The notes under the pieces: generated by a model
What the model was told of the DNA's origin: nothing
Database searches by the model: none
The model's input: only the letters and a program-made list of their open reading frames with translations
Translations under genes and position numbers: made by a program
Shown: piece after piece, positions 23,005 to 34,750 of the stretch
How positions within the stretch are numbered: the first letter of the stretch is position 1
Layout of the letters: each line of letters starts with the position of its first letter
Assembly: GCA_015680685.1 (NCBI GenBank)
Contig: MNCI01004792.1
Location: 646,558 to 710,557 of the forward strand
DNA length: 64,000 bases
Direction of reading: 5' to 3'
Origin: Gnetum montanum
Taxonomy: Eukaryota > Streptophyta > Gnetopsida > Gnetales > Gnetaceae

Positions 23005-26000
23005 TCATGGGTTATCCTCATTTGCATCGCCTGATCTTGTGTTGCCCCCTGCTAGCTCTTCATTTCCTCCCTCCATAGGTCTCACATCTTTGTTGAAAGC
23101 TTGTATTCCAAAAATAAAATAGTTAGCTAGGGCAACAAATGTGATAAAAGCTAGCTATAACGTAGCATCAAAGTGACCAACCTAAGGGGAGCTTGCATTG
23201 GTCTCAAGAGGTATCTGGTCCAGACCAAGCCTAAGGTGACATCCAATCTCCTCTATCAGAATGTCCATCCAACGCCTGCCACTAGGCTCAACATTCATAG
23301 CAGCAACTTTCTCCCTTTCCAAGGTCATCCACTCTAGAAGTTCTAGAGAAAGGGAGGCGCTTGCAGTCTCTCCTGTAGGAAGGATCACCCTCAAATCAGG
23401 AGATTTTGTGACCTTGACTTGCTCTTTAAACTTGGCATAGGCCTTAGAAGCGCCGATGGCCTTCACAAACATTTTGTACGAGAATTCCTCCACAACAGCG
23501 TCTTTCTACAACCTTCAATAGGTTTTGTTTGCTAGCTTGTATGTATACTTGTGATCTCTCTAGGTTTTCCCCCATTCAAAGACCTTGGCACTAATGTCCT
23601 TCATCTCTTGGCACTTCTAGGCTAGTAAGTTCATCTGCATTTGTTATTCGATTATTTTGTTAGTGGACTTAACATTTTGATAAACAATAGTCCAAAACCT
23701 GGCGTAGTCATCTATATCCCTTTGCAAATCAATAGGGTCAAGGTTACGGTTTATGAGGAAATTGATCCTTGACCTGAGGTTCTCCAGCTTGGCGACTAGT
23801 TTGGCCTCTCTCTGCTCACCCCTTTAGACCCATTTCCACAGGTCCTCATTGGTGCATCTACACTCCCATAGAGAGCGCGCTGAGTGCAAGGAACATTTGT
23901 AAGCCTCGTTAAATATACGACGAGACATATCAGTCACATCAGGTGAGAGTGTGGGCACCGCACCAATCTCCATAGGTCGTTCCGGGTCCCACTTGAGTTG
24001 AGAGGCTGTTCAACGTAGAAAGTGTAGTAATCACGTTAGCATAACATAATCAACATGCTCGAGCATTTCAGCATAGCAACATAAGGATAGTTAACACTCC
24101 TACTTACCTGCACGAGGGTCTGCCTGCTAAAGGCATTTGATCATATCATCAACAAGTCCCTGAATAGAGGAGGAGGAGGTCCTGAGACATCAGAAGTAGC
24201 ACCTGTTACATGATTAAACATGTCAGCAACAGCCAAAATGGACTATGGTAAGGCACGCGCAAAGCCTAAACTCACCAGCATCCAGCTACGGTCTTGCTTC
24301 TTGCTGATGCAAGATGATTGCGGTAGGCTCAGTAGAAGGCTCGGCCAAGTCCATGAAAGCCCCTACCTCATGCGCTGGTGCTTTTCCTTTCAGGAGAGCA
24401 ACATCTTTTTTATTTTGGGAAGGTACCTTTTCATTGGTAGGAAGAGGCTTCCTAATGGCAAGAGCCCCTACCTTGGAGACAAGAGCTCCATTATTCCTAA
24501 CCGGGGCCCTTTCTTCCAAAGCCGAAGCCCCCGCATCTTTATTTGTTGCCCTCGTTCTGAGGGTCGACACTTCCTCATCGCCTTCTTCTTCATCTTCTTC
24601 TTCTGCTACCCACAAAAGGGGATACATACGTCAAATCAAAATAGGTTAACTCAAAACTGATACCACACTATGATGCATTGGCTAATGAAGCATAGAATAG
24701 CAAGCAATAGCAAAGTAAGAAAAAAAACACTCACCAATGGTGGGTTTTATTCATCGCAACTTGAACCACAGTCTTTGTCCCTCCTCTTCATGAAGGCTTC
24801 CCTTGGTTGGGGGAGGCCTCTTTCTTCATAGCTCCATCGTCATGGTCTCAGCTATGAGACATTTACCCTATGTCACGTTGCCAATTATGGCAGGGGGGTC
24901 TCCACTACATTGTCTTGGCCACAAGCGCTACAAACTACCAGACCTTTAGTCATTACGGACAATGACTCCCCCACCATTTTTGGCTAGTCCTGGACTTGCA
25001 TAGTTCGAAGGACTTGTCAAATCCATGGCTTAGGAATTTGGTCAAGATCTAGCTCGAACTAGACTCCACCCTCCTAGACCACTAGGAACTCCATGAAGCA
25101 CTTTAAATATCCTATGTAGAAAGCATAGTGTATGTTAGAGCGGGACTCTGTTTGCTCACGGAGTCCCAAAATCTCAGCTTGCAAACCACTACATAGAAAT
25201 TTGGCCCAGTTGTAACAAGCCCCCTCCTCCATGACTTCCTGCATTACCCAAGCCTATTCAAGCCCCAAGACCTTCCCTTGGATGAGCAGTTGAGGAAATG
25301 TGTAGGCACGGAAAACCAGGTATGTCCCCATGGCAAGACCTTCCTTAAGCTTGTTCATAGGGAATCCATTTTGCTCCTTGGTGAGCCTTAGCCACTTGTC
25401 GATATGCTACTTTTGGAGGGTCAACTCCTACTTGTCCTTTGACATCACATCGATGCCATCAGTAGGGACACCAAACAAATCTACAAATAGCTGGTCATTC
25501 ATGTCAATGAACACCTGCACATCCTGCACATATGTACGAAAATGGCTTGCTTACCTAGAGAAGGAATTGATCAAGGAAAGCATCTTGGTAGTAGGGACGC
25601 CCAGATTTGAAGCCATGAACAGATCCATAAGTCTAGCCATTCGAATTTTCTTAAGCAAGGGGCCCAAGGCCCCTCATTCTAACTAGCTCTGGCTCACCGC
25701 TACTTCACCATATTTGAAGTAGATGTTTTCCCCTTGCCTCTTGGTAGTTACCACCGTCACCTCACGAGGCTTCTTCACTCCTGCAGCAATGATCATGAAA
25801 CATACTTAGCAAAAAAAAAAGAAACTATGAAAACACTTACGCTTGTGACGCCCGCCTATTAATCCACCAGGTCTATACAGTGATGGGAATAGTGGGAGTT
25901 CAACCGCCAGAACCGCTTCGAGCATGACCTACTTGAAAGGTTCTCTCCACTCCTTGTCCAGCCAACCCTTCATCCTAAAGTGACTATAGAAAGAGGCTAG

Positions 26001-27319
26001 CATGCGTAGGTAGGAACAGTATCCCTCCCCACAATGAGCAATCACGCCCTCCTACAGGCTCTTGGCATAGGAAAATTCCCATAGGGCTAGCTGTGTTGTG
26101 GCCTACTAATCCGGCTAGTCATGAACCCCATCATCGTCAAGGTAGAACCTAGTGATAAGCACATACTATCAGCACTTGGCCAAGTATGGCCTATGTTGCA
26201 CAACCAAGTAAAGCAAAGATGCAAAACTCACCCGTCAACATAGGAGATGAACCCCTATGGATTCTAAAAGTATGTCGCCACATGACGCGTGAGGTACAAT
26301 GTGTTGTACAAGTGATAACACTGGTATTCTGGCATATCCCATATCCAAGCTAAATGCCTCAACCCTATGGAGTGTTGGGTAGACCCTCCTCCCATCTTGC
26401 TTGTGGTTGCATCGTCAGAGAGGTATCTTAGGATGCCCTAATTTGCCCCTGGCAGGATGGCCTCTATTATGCCGAACACCTACATCTCGTCTAAGGAAGA
26501 CCAAACTATGAGACTAAAATGGCTGAGAAGGAATTGCAGGAAGTCTTGCATCCCGTCCCTGAACCAAACCGCTCACTCTTCCAAACGTATCGGGGGAGGA
26601 GGAACGTTGGCCATAGGTTTGCCTACATGACATAGGACCCCTTCAAGATCCAAAATGATTAGCCTAGACCTTGGCCCTACCCTACACGATGCAATCAGTA
26701 AATAGCGACATCAAATTTGAACACAATGCATGTGCAACATAGAAGCACTTAGCATACCATAAATGTAGCATAGCATAGCCCTTTGTCTACACATAGCATA
26801 GCAAAGATGCGAAAGCCTAGCATAGTGAGAACATGCAAGTAGCTTAGCGTAGCAGCAAAATAACTAACAACATGCCCAAAAAAAAGCACATGCCACAGTG
26901 CTATGTCACACATAAACAAACCCTCCTGAGGGTTTTACGTCATGGCATGCCAAGGTCAAGCAACTTAAAAGGCCCCAGCCCCGCAGTCGTGACAACCACG
27001 ACAGCAGCAATAGCCTTGCATGCAATCACAACGAAATCCTTGAACAATAACCATGACTAAAAGAGAAAGAGGTCGCAGCAACACAAAAGCTAAAACAACA
27101 TGACCGCAGAAAATATAAATAGCAAAACAAATGAAACGCAAAACCAGAGAAAAAAAGAAAGCGATAGAATGTGCAAGAAGAAAAGGGTGGAGGAGGCATG
27201 AAAAATCACTTAGTCAACAGTGTGCTCTCCCATGTCAGAATGCATACTTGTGGCCCACGCCTTAGGTTCTTCTTCACCTCCCTAACCTTCACAAGCACCA
27301 ACTGAGTCTTAGGATCCAT
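23005..27319 (-). pseudogene. Copy II accessory gene: eight exons, HAD (FCP1/NIF-like) to coiled coil, antisense between protease and pol
   Basis: Proposed exons on the minus strand: 27319-27210, 26681-26232, 26148-25874, 25780-24735, 24605-24276, 24202-24108, 24005-23182, 23098-23005. Exon 2 is 450 nt as in copies 0 and IV; exon 7 is 824 nt as in copy III. Exon 1 encodes MDPKTQLVLVKVREVKK. Exon 2 has LIILDLEGVLCHV (HAD motif I, Asp kept), QDFLQFLLSHFSLIVWSSL (motif II Ser/Thr region) and YNTLYLTRHVATY where the family has the DD motif. Exon 4: unknown domain with VVIEIDDQLFA-like core. Exon 5: Glu-rich acidic run. Exon 7: coiled coil (LHSARSLWECR...) then EEFSYKMFVKAIGASKAYAKFKEQVKV. Exon 8: acidic tail ending DNP. 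Several stops and lost splice sites (before exon 8, after exon 3) show decay. Gag-protease and pol lie on either side, on the other strand. Localisation and function unknown. Confidence 0.75.
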
Positions 27320-27470
27320 GACCCTACTTGCAAATTTTCGACCTTCACTTTAGAAATTCACCTTGCTAATCGATTGACACAGTTGCTCCATGCTCCGAAA
27401 TCGTCGAGTGCTCCTATGAGGATTATGTGCTTTTAGGGTGAAAACGGTGAAATTACCATGATTCAATACC

Positions 27471-27478
27471 TATTTATG
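27471..27478 (-). promoter_or_regulatory. TATA box of the copy II accessory gene
   Basis: Minus-strand CATAAATAGG, 152 bp upstream of the proposed ATG at 27319; the copy III spacing is 147 bp. This directs transcription against gag and pol. Confidence 0.65.
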
Positions 27479-27654
27479 AAAGTAGCGGCAAAATGAGAAA
27501 ACTTTCTCTTTCTCTCTCCGATTAATGCGGGGCGTGGCATGTAGCATAGCATGCTTGCCACGACATCACGACACTATTAGCATTTAAACCTTGGCACGCT
27601 TCACGCCAATTACTCACCTTCTTGAAAACAAAAAAGAATAATATAATAATATTT

Positions 27655-28130
27655 TATTTCGATTAAAGGTCTAAAAAGACCTTAAACTAACAAACCTAGC
27701 ATGATTACGCTCCTCAGGATCCAAAAATAGTAATTTTGACTCGGAATGATCACAGTCCGTAATGACGTTAAACTAACTACACTCTTACATCCACAGTTAC
27801 CTCATATGCCTCAACATAGGTAATAGAATATTTCCTAACAGTTTCATGACTTCATTCCTGCACTGGCAATTTGATACCCCTTGTACTCACAATTTCATTC
27901 CTTTTATCATTATTTTGCATATCAAGATTTTGCATGTTGCAATATGGCAATCTGAGATGACACTAAACTAGTAGTTTGGTAGTCATATATCAATGGTGAT
28001 ACAACTTTTCACTTCACATAAATATGTCCATGTCTTTAACAATTTTAGACTATTGTGCCTTAGTGATTTGCCGCGGTCTTAAACTAGCAAACTCTCAATC
28101 TTTACATCACCTTACTTAGCAAGTTGCCTC
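27655..28130 (+). repeat. Junction micro-hairpin array between accessory gene and pol, copy II
   Basis: Sparse units, clearest GGTCTAAAAAGACC TTAAACTAAC near 27668, with AGTCCGTAATGACG TTAAAC and others further on. Confidence 0.7.
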
Positions 28131-28174
28131 TCGGTGTCGCTTTGTAGATTTATGTTTTCATCTTATGATGGTAG

Positions 28175-31100
28175 GTCAAGCAAGGGATGGAAACCCATCG
28201 TGTCCTTTCCACGCCTCTAATATTATCTAGGCCACAAGGCAAGCTCGCGAGATAGTTGAACCCTAACATGATTGACTGGGGGTCGACTACGATTAACACT
28301 ATAGCAACCTTAGAAGCACCCCCAGATTGGCCTAGAAACTTGGTCCATGCCCTAGATTTAGAGGTCGGGGATGTAACCGAGGATTTTCTTGTCGAAATAC
28401 CCATGACCACATCAAGAAGGGAGGAAAAGACATTAAGACTTAGCTCCCTCCTAGACACACAAATACATGAGGGCATAGTTAATACTTTGCAGGATCTCAC
28501 ATCGATGTCTTCGCATGGTCATACAGTGACATGCTGGGTCTAGATCTGTGGCTAATTTACCATAACATCGTCCTATACCCACACGTATGGGTAGTCAAGC
28601 AAAAGGCACATAAGATTAGGCCAGAAATTGCACTAGCCATGAGGGATGAAATCACTAAGTTATACTGAGTAGGTTTCATCTATGCATCGACTATTCAGAG
28701 TGGGTGTCCAACATCGTTTTGGTTTCAAAGAAAATAGGAGGGATACAAATATGTATAGAGTTATAAGACTTGAACAAGGCAACGATCAAAGAAAACTTCC
28801 CACTCTTGAGCATTGATCAACTCATTGACACCACGATAGGTCATGCTTTGCTATCCTTCATGGATGGCTTCTCCAGATACAACCAAATTTGCATCAACCT
28901 AGAGCACCAGCTGTCAACAACCTTCATGACTCCATGGGGAACCTTCTGCTATACCATGATGCCATTCAGGCTCAAGAATGCTGGAGTGACCTACCAATGA
29001 GTCATGACCTACATTTTTAGTGACTACATCCTAGAAACGTTAAACAATTACATGGATGATAGAGTGGTTAAGTCCAAAGAGGCAGCCCATCACCCACACG
29101 ATCTAGAGTTAGTCCTCAAGTGCTGTCAAAAGTACGATTTTTTTCTTAATCCTAAGAAGTGTGTCTTTGAAGTAAAGATCTGACACATGTTAGGGTTTGT
29201 AGTATCAAAGGCCAGAATATAGGTGGACCCAGACAAAGTCAAGGCCATCATCAACCTAGCGCCTCCCACAAACCTTAAGGAGTTGCACGGTTTACAAGGT
29301 AGATTGCAATTCATTTGAAGGTTTATAGTAAGGTTGACCAAAAAGTTACACCCCATGAAACATCTTCTAAAGAAGGGGGTTGACTTCGAGTGGAAAGTCC
29401 AATGTCAACAAGCCTTCAACAACCTGAAGAAGGAGCTCTCGCACCTCCCAACGGTGCACCCGCTACAAAGGGACAAGCCTTTATTCATATACCTTGCCAC
29501 CTCCAACGCATCCATAGTGGCACTGCTATGTCAGAAGTGGGATGATAGTTCTAAGATACCAGTGTATTACCTAAGCCATGCATTAGTAGCATATGAGGAA
29601 AAGTACAATGAGGTGGAGAGGAACTGCCTAGCCTTAGTGTTCGCATTAAAAAAGTGGTAGCATTACCTATTCCGCAGCACAACCAACATCATTTGCAAAA
29701 GCAGCATACTCCAGTCTGTCATCGAAAACTTGTACAAAAGTAGCAAGATAGCCCAATGGAAGGCCATAATCATGGAGTTTGACCTATGCTATGTAAGTCA
29801 ATCATCGACAAAGGGCCAAGCTATAGCAACCCAACTTACGACCTCGCTAGTCGACGACTAGGCAACCATAGATCCCCAGTTCCCAGATGAATATGTTAGC
29901 AATGTCACCATCATCCCGTTGCATTTCAAGGAAAAATTACACTTCAACGATGCTTCAACCATGTGAGGAGGTAGCACCATTGTCACGATCACATTTCCCT
30001 CTCGGGAAATGTACCCATCTGCTTATCGTTTCACATTCCCTTGCACAAACAACATGGTGAAATACAAGGGGTTACTCAAAGGCCTCTTAACTACCCACGT
30101 GTTGCATGTACAACACCTGGTGATCCGGGGAGATTCACAATTAGTCATGAATCAAATCACCGAAGTCTACACCTATAAGGCTATGCACCTGCAACCCTAC
30201 TATGACCTAGCAAAAGTCTTACTGAAACAATTTGTGACCACTAATGTGCAACACATGCCATGCAACGAGAGCACTATAGCAGATTCCTTAGCTACCCTCA
30301 TGTTAAACATCCCATCACATTCCTTGGAAAACCTACCAACTACAATCATAGAATGCACAGAACCTATCACTTAGGTGAAACAGGTGGCATTTGTCAACGT
30401 TGTAGACACCCTAGAGTGGTATGATAACATCAAATCTTATTTATAGCATGGTGAAACCCCTGGTGGATTGACATCAGCTTAGAGATATGCAATCCAAAAG
30501 TGCGCTCGGAAATACGTGCTCATGCGAAATGATGCCCTGTGCTGACGATCCTACGATGGGGTATTGCTGGTATGTGTGGGTGGTGAGCAGGCACAAAATG
30601 TAGTTAATGAGGTTAATGAAGAGTTGTACGGTGGAGACATAGCACCCAGGGCTATGGCTACGAAAATCAGACACCTAGGATACTATTAGCCCTACATGAA
30701 GCATGATTGCCTGTTGAAATTCAAGATGTGTGACACATGCTAGAGATATGAAAATATTATACACATAGCACCTACAGAGCTACACCCAACACAAATTATG
30801 TGGCCCTTCCAACGATGGGGACTAGACCTCATAGGGCCTATCACGCCTAAGTCCTCCACAAGGCATAACTTCATTATCACTACCACAAAGTATTTTACTA
30901 AGTGGTTGGAAGCTATTCCCCTAAGGAAAACAACATCTTAGCAAATCTACCATTTCATCCTCAAGAACATCATAACTAGGTTTGGGCTTTCGATGACTAT
31001 TGTGATCGACAATGGACCACAGTTCAACAATAAGGAAACCTGAACCTTCGGTAACAACCTAGGCATTAAATAATAATTTTCTTCCCCTTATTATCCATAG

Positions 31101-31658
31101 GCGAACAGGTAAGCGAAGGCTACAAATAAGTCCATCATCAACTTGCTAAAGTGGATGCTTAAGAACAGCAAGAGGTAGTGGCAGAAGAAAATACTCTACG
31201 TCCTCTGGGCCTACCGAACGACTTGCAAAATCACAACGAGTAAGATCGCTTACAGTCTCATTTACAGATCTGAATCTATGTTGCCTCTTGAGTTGTAGGT
31301 ACCCTCACTTTAGATGATCTTGTCCGACGTTGTGAGTGACGCCCAGAACAACGAATCATGAACTATCAACCTCAACTTAGTGGAGGCAGAACACATGTAG
31401 ACGTTGAGATGAATCAAGCACTATCAGAACAAAAAATAGCAGAAGCACTGTGCAGACCTGCATCAATGGCCAGTGTAGAAGGAAGACCTCATCCTCAAGG
31501 ACATCCGTGAGCACGTAAGTAAGTTCTCAGCCAACTGGGAAGGTCCTTATGTAGTCACTAAAGCCTTTGGGAACGGAGCCTTCAAATTGGCAGACATGGA
31601 CAACAACAAGTTTGCCAACCTGGTGAACCACATGTACCTCAAGCCGTACTCTGTCTGA
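28175..31658 (+). pseudogene. Copy II pol: RT, two RNase H domains, integrase
   Basis: Similarity begins after GATGGTAG, aligned with the 3'-splice-like CAG before pol I and pol IV. Visible in order: LRLSSLLDTQ pre-RT; RT with LLSFMDGFSRYNQI, TPWGTFCYTMMPFRLKNAG and YMDD near 29050 (family YVDD); Ty3 RNase H in an open stretch 29334-29660 (ALLCQKWDD, YYLSHALVAYEEKYNEVERN); archaeal-type RNase H in 30009-30374 (TNNMVKYKGLLKGL, RGDSQLVMNQI); integrase from about 30640 with WGLDLIGP near 30815 and IDNGPQF near 31007, where the family has TDNGPQF; C-terminal chromodomain-less tail ending KPYSV at 31658. About twenty stops, mostly TAG or TGA at Gln and Trp positions. Non-functional. Confidence 0.9.
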
Positions 31659-31664
31659 GGTGCA

Positions 31665-31960
31665 ATGACAACACACACTATCCGCTACGATGATAAACTG
31701 GCAGTCGTACAAGGTAGCATCCGCAATGATGATAAACTAGCAGCAACAAACAGCGTCTGCCATGACGTTAAACTGGCGACGACCGTCTGCCACGATGTAA
31801 ACTTGGCACTGTTAGTCCACTATGACTATAAAATGGCATTGCACATCTGCTACGATGTAAAAATGGCATGTATAGTCTACTGTGACCTTAAACTAGCATA
31901 GCAGTCCGCTAGGACCTTAAACCAACACACAGTCTACCAAGACCTTAAACTAGGTTCGTG
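31665..31960 (+). repeat. Junction micro-hairpin array after pol, copy II
   Basis: Units include CATCCGCAATGATG ATAAACTAGC, CGTCTGCCATGACG TTAAACTGG, AGTCCACTATGACT ATAAAATGG and CATCTGCTACGATG TAAAAATGG. All keep a 4-bp stem and a 6-nt loop before TAAA, with three different closing base pairs. Confidence 0.85.
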
Positions 31961-34319
31961 TCGCACCCTCAGCATGCACCACCATTAGATACACATCGAA
32001 CGAAGAGGTTTGATACCGATGCATCGGTGGAATGTCACGTCTCCAGGATGTAGTTCTCGATGCAAGGAGAATATGGTCTGGGGCATACGCACCACCACCT
32101 TCGGTGTCATGTTGACCCTTGGAAGACGTCGTATGATGTCATACAGGCCCTTCAAACTTACCATCGCCATGGCCCACCTTCCTTATGATAGTTCCTGGGC
32201 TCATTCATACTTCTAGGGTGCTGACAGTATTGTGGCCTAGCCACAATAATGTTGCTCTTCAGTTCCCCGCCAAGGTCTCTACTCGCACAATGTTCAACTA
32301 TGTGGTAGCTGATCTCATAGCTGAACTGAGCATGCATTCCTTTGGCGAGGATTCCAGTGCATCTGTGCCCTCAGTGCCTTGGGGACCAGCTCCCCCCATG
32401 ACCGGTGCTGCTAGGACCGGTGCTGGCCTCCCTGCTTTGGGCATCTCACACCAGCAATGGTGCCCAAGAGTAACAACAATACCAGCAGCCCACAAGATAT
32501 CATCTCTGGACATGCATCCTGCTATAGCAGCAAAGGCTACAGCGTCACGAAGCAAGTGCCTCGACTAACATGGTTGTTTGAGAGTGCAAATTTTAGCACA
32601 TGCGTAACACAGCTCACCGTGCAGAAGGCTTTAGTAGGCAAGTTAGAAACCTCCATGGATGTAACTCAACTCATCCTGCAGAGGGGACACCTACCTACAG
32701 GAGGATGAAGAATAGTGCCAGCCAAAGATGAAAATGCAAACAAGCCCCTTAGAGCATTCCAATGAGGGACTCAGCTAAACATCATCTCTACTCTCTGCCT
32801 TAACCTCCGTAAAACCAATGCAACACTCTCAAGCATGGCCAAGTGACGTCACAACACTCACCAAGCGACAACCTTAGCATTTCACCTGTTGTAGTGTTTC
32901 ATATTCTTTGCTAAATTCCATCGAGCGTGTTCTCTAGATGTCGATAAAGAGGGACCAATGAAACATCTTTAAAAATGTGAGGTCATCTTGGCCTCATCAT
33001 GCTCTTACAGTCTACACAGCACTATGGTAGTTCATCAAGAGAAGAACATTCTGAGTCCAGGTCGGCCAGTTCAACAAATTTTCTACTTAGAGCATGGACA
33101 GGTCCTGTACCATCCTACCCACCCACCAAAGTAGCCTAAATAGCTGGCAGCCTGCTCAGAAAAAGTGTGCAGAATCGACGACAACATCCTAGATGCGCAA
33201 GAAACAGTTCGACAAGTTTTCTAAGTCACGGAGCTCGCTACGCTATGCTATGCTATGTTGCATAGCGTAGCATGGTGTAAGCTTTTTCTTCAAACTGATG
33301 GCTACGCTATGCTATGCTGCATAGCGTAGCATGGTGTAACAAGTTTCCATGCTACACCTGCATGCTATGCTACAAAGCATGGCATGGCATAGCAGACAGT
33401 TACGCCACAACAATGCACTTCACCGAATTGCACTATTGGCACACATCTCCAAACTCTAACGACGTAATTACAGCATGGAAGGTTTGCAATTATAGCATGA
33501 CAGGCTTTTCTAACGAACATGCATGTCCAATGGTCATGCATGTGCATGCAACATAGACAAGTCAACACAGGCCGAGGGCATGTGGCATCCAAACTGCATC
33601 TTTTGCATGCCCTTGGTCCTATAAATATCCCAATGAGCAATGCTCAAGAGATACTTTTTTCGATCTTTTAGGTGGTCCTTCGACAATTTTGACAGTTGAC
33701 AATTTTGTTGACTGGCAAGCAAGAAAGTTAGCATTGCATTCTTGAGCATTTGTAAACATCTTGTTTGACATTGCAAATAGTTGGCATTCTCGCTTGGCAT
33801 TTTTTCCTTCTCTTTCCTGCTATCCTCATAGCATTCTGCATTGTTGATGCCTAAGTTCACGTTCAAGTATATAGCTATCTTGCTCTAAACATCTTGGTTA
33901 CCTTTGGGATCTCTGAGCCTCCCAGCGTTGTGCAACCAATTGTATCCACCTTGACAGAGTGAAGTTATAACCTTGAAGCGGTGCATTTTCCTAACTACAT
34001 TTTACCTTGTTTTCTTGTTTGTCATNTATTTTCCTAACTACATTTTACCTTGTTTTCTTGTTTGTCATTGCATTTTTACATGTTTTTGGTCCCTTTTGCA
34101 TTTAAAGTTATCATTTTATGCTAAAAGTCACTTTTTCAAATTATCCATTTACGAAAGGTTATATTAACACTGACTAAGTTCCTGTCCGATCGACTAGATC
34201 ATTTAGGGTGCCCCAATTCTGCTTTATCCAACATGGCCCTCACGCGGATTCGGGGTTAAGACTATCACGACCAATGACCTCTCGGTGTTTCCCAGCCCCC
34301 AACATTTTCGGTTGCTACA
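31961..34319 (+). mobile_element. 3' non-coding segment and LTR B of copy II
   Basis: Ends GGTTGCTACA at 34319 and aligns with LTR A over its last 170 bp (GACTAGATCAT-like word, ATGGCCCTC, CGGATTCGGGGTT-like words). Contains the 9-bp hairpin at 32228-32248 and palindromes GCTACGCTATGC...GCATAGCGTAGC at 33237-33271 and 33301-33330 (perfect 12-bp arms). The 5' LTR boundary is unresolved, probably near 32480. A 41-bp duplication around an N lies at 33985-34068. Confidence 0.65.
33985..34068. repeat. 41-bp direct duplication either side of a single N
   Basis: 33985-34025 and 34028-34068 are identical and separated by N at 34026 and one base. This is the signature of two overlapping contig ends joined without merging, so about 43 bp here is probably not real. 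Confidence 0.9.
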
Positions 34320-34750
34320 GTAGCTACCTCCTTTAGGCAAAGAAAATGGGACCACCCCTCTAAATCTAGCTAATTGTTTGAGCCACCTCATTAAGGTTAC
34401 TCATCACTGGCCAATACATAGATGGATCTACCCCCCTCATTCCTATTCGCTACTCTTATTCACTCAAGATTTGTTATCAAATTTTTCACAACCATTCCAT
34501 GGTTGTGTAGGCCTTAGATTTTTTTTCTTGAGTAGGTGGTGGTGATAGCAATTTCTCTAATTAAGTCATTACTGGTGTCTTCTCTTTCATGATCTTAGAT
34601 CATGAAGCCAAAGGATTATGCTTGAGTGTGTCATTAGAGTAGTGAACAATGCCTACCCTTTTGTAAAGTATTCTAATAAGGAATTGAAAGGGCAAGGTCT
34701 TCATTTCACATTTTTTTTCTTTCAAATGCTTCTCAATTTTCAAATATAGC
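34320..34750. other. Short spacer between two LTRs of opposite orientation
   Basis: About 430 bp, AT-rich, no open frame of note, no similarity I can see elsewhere in the window. It begins right after the CA end of LTR B and ends at the end of LTR C, so it is likely older flanking DNA. Confidence 0.5.

Noticed and set aside
24220-24660. Plus-strand open frames over 24220-24660 with Ser-rich ends
   Set aside because: They are antisense to the acidic exon 5 of the copy II gene; GAA runs read backwards give Ser/Phe-rich frames.
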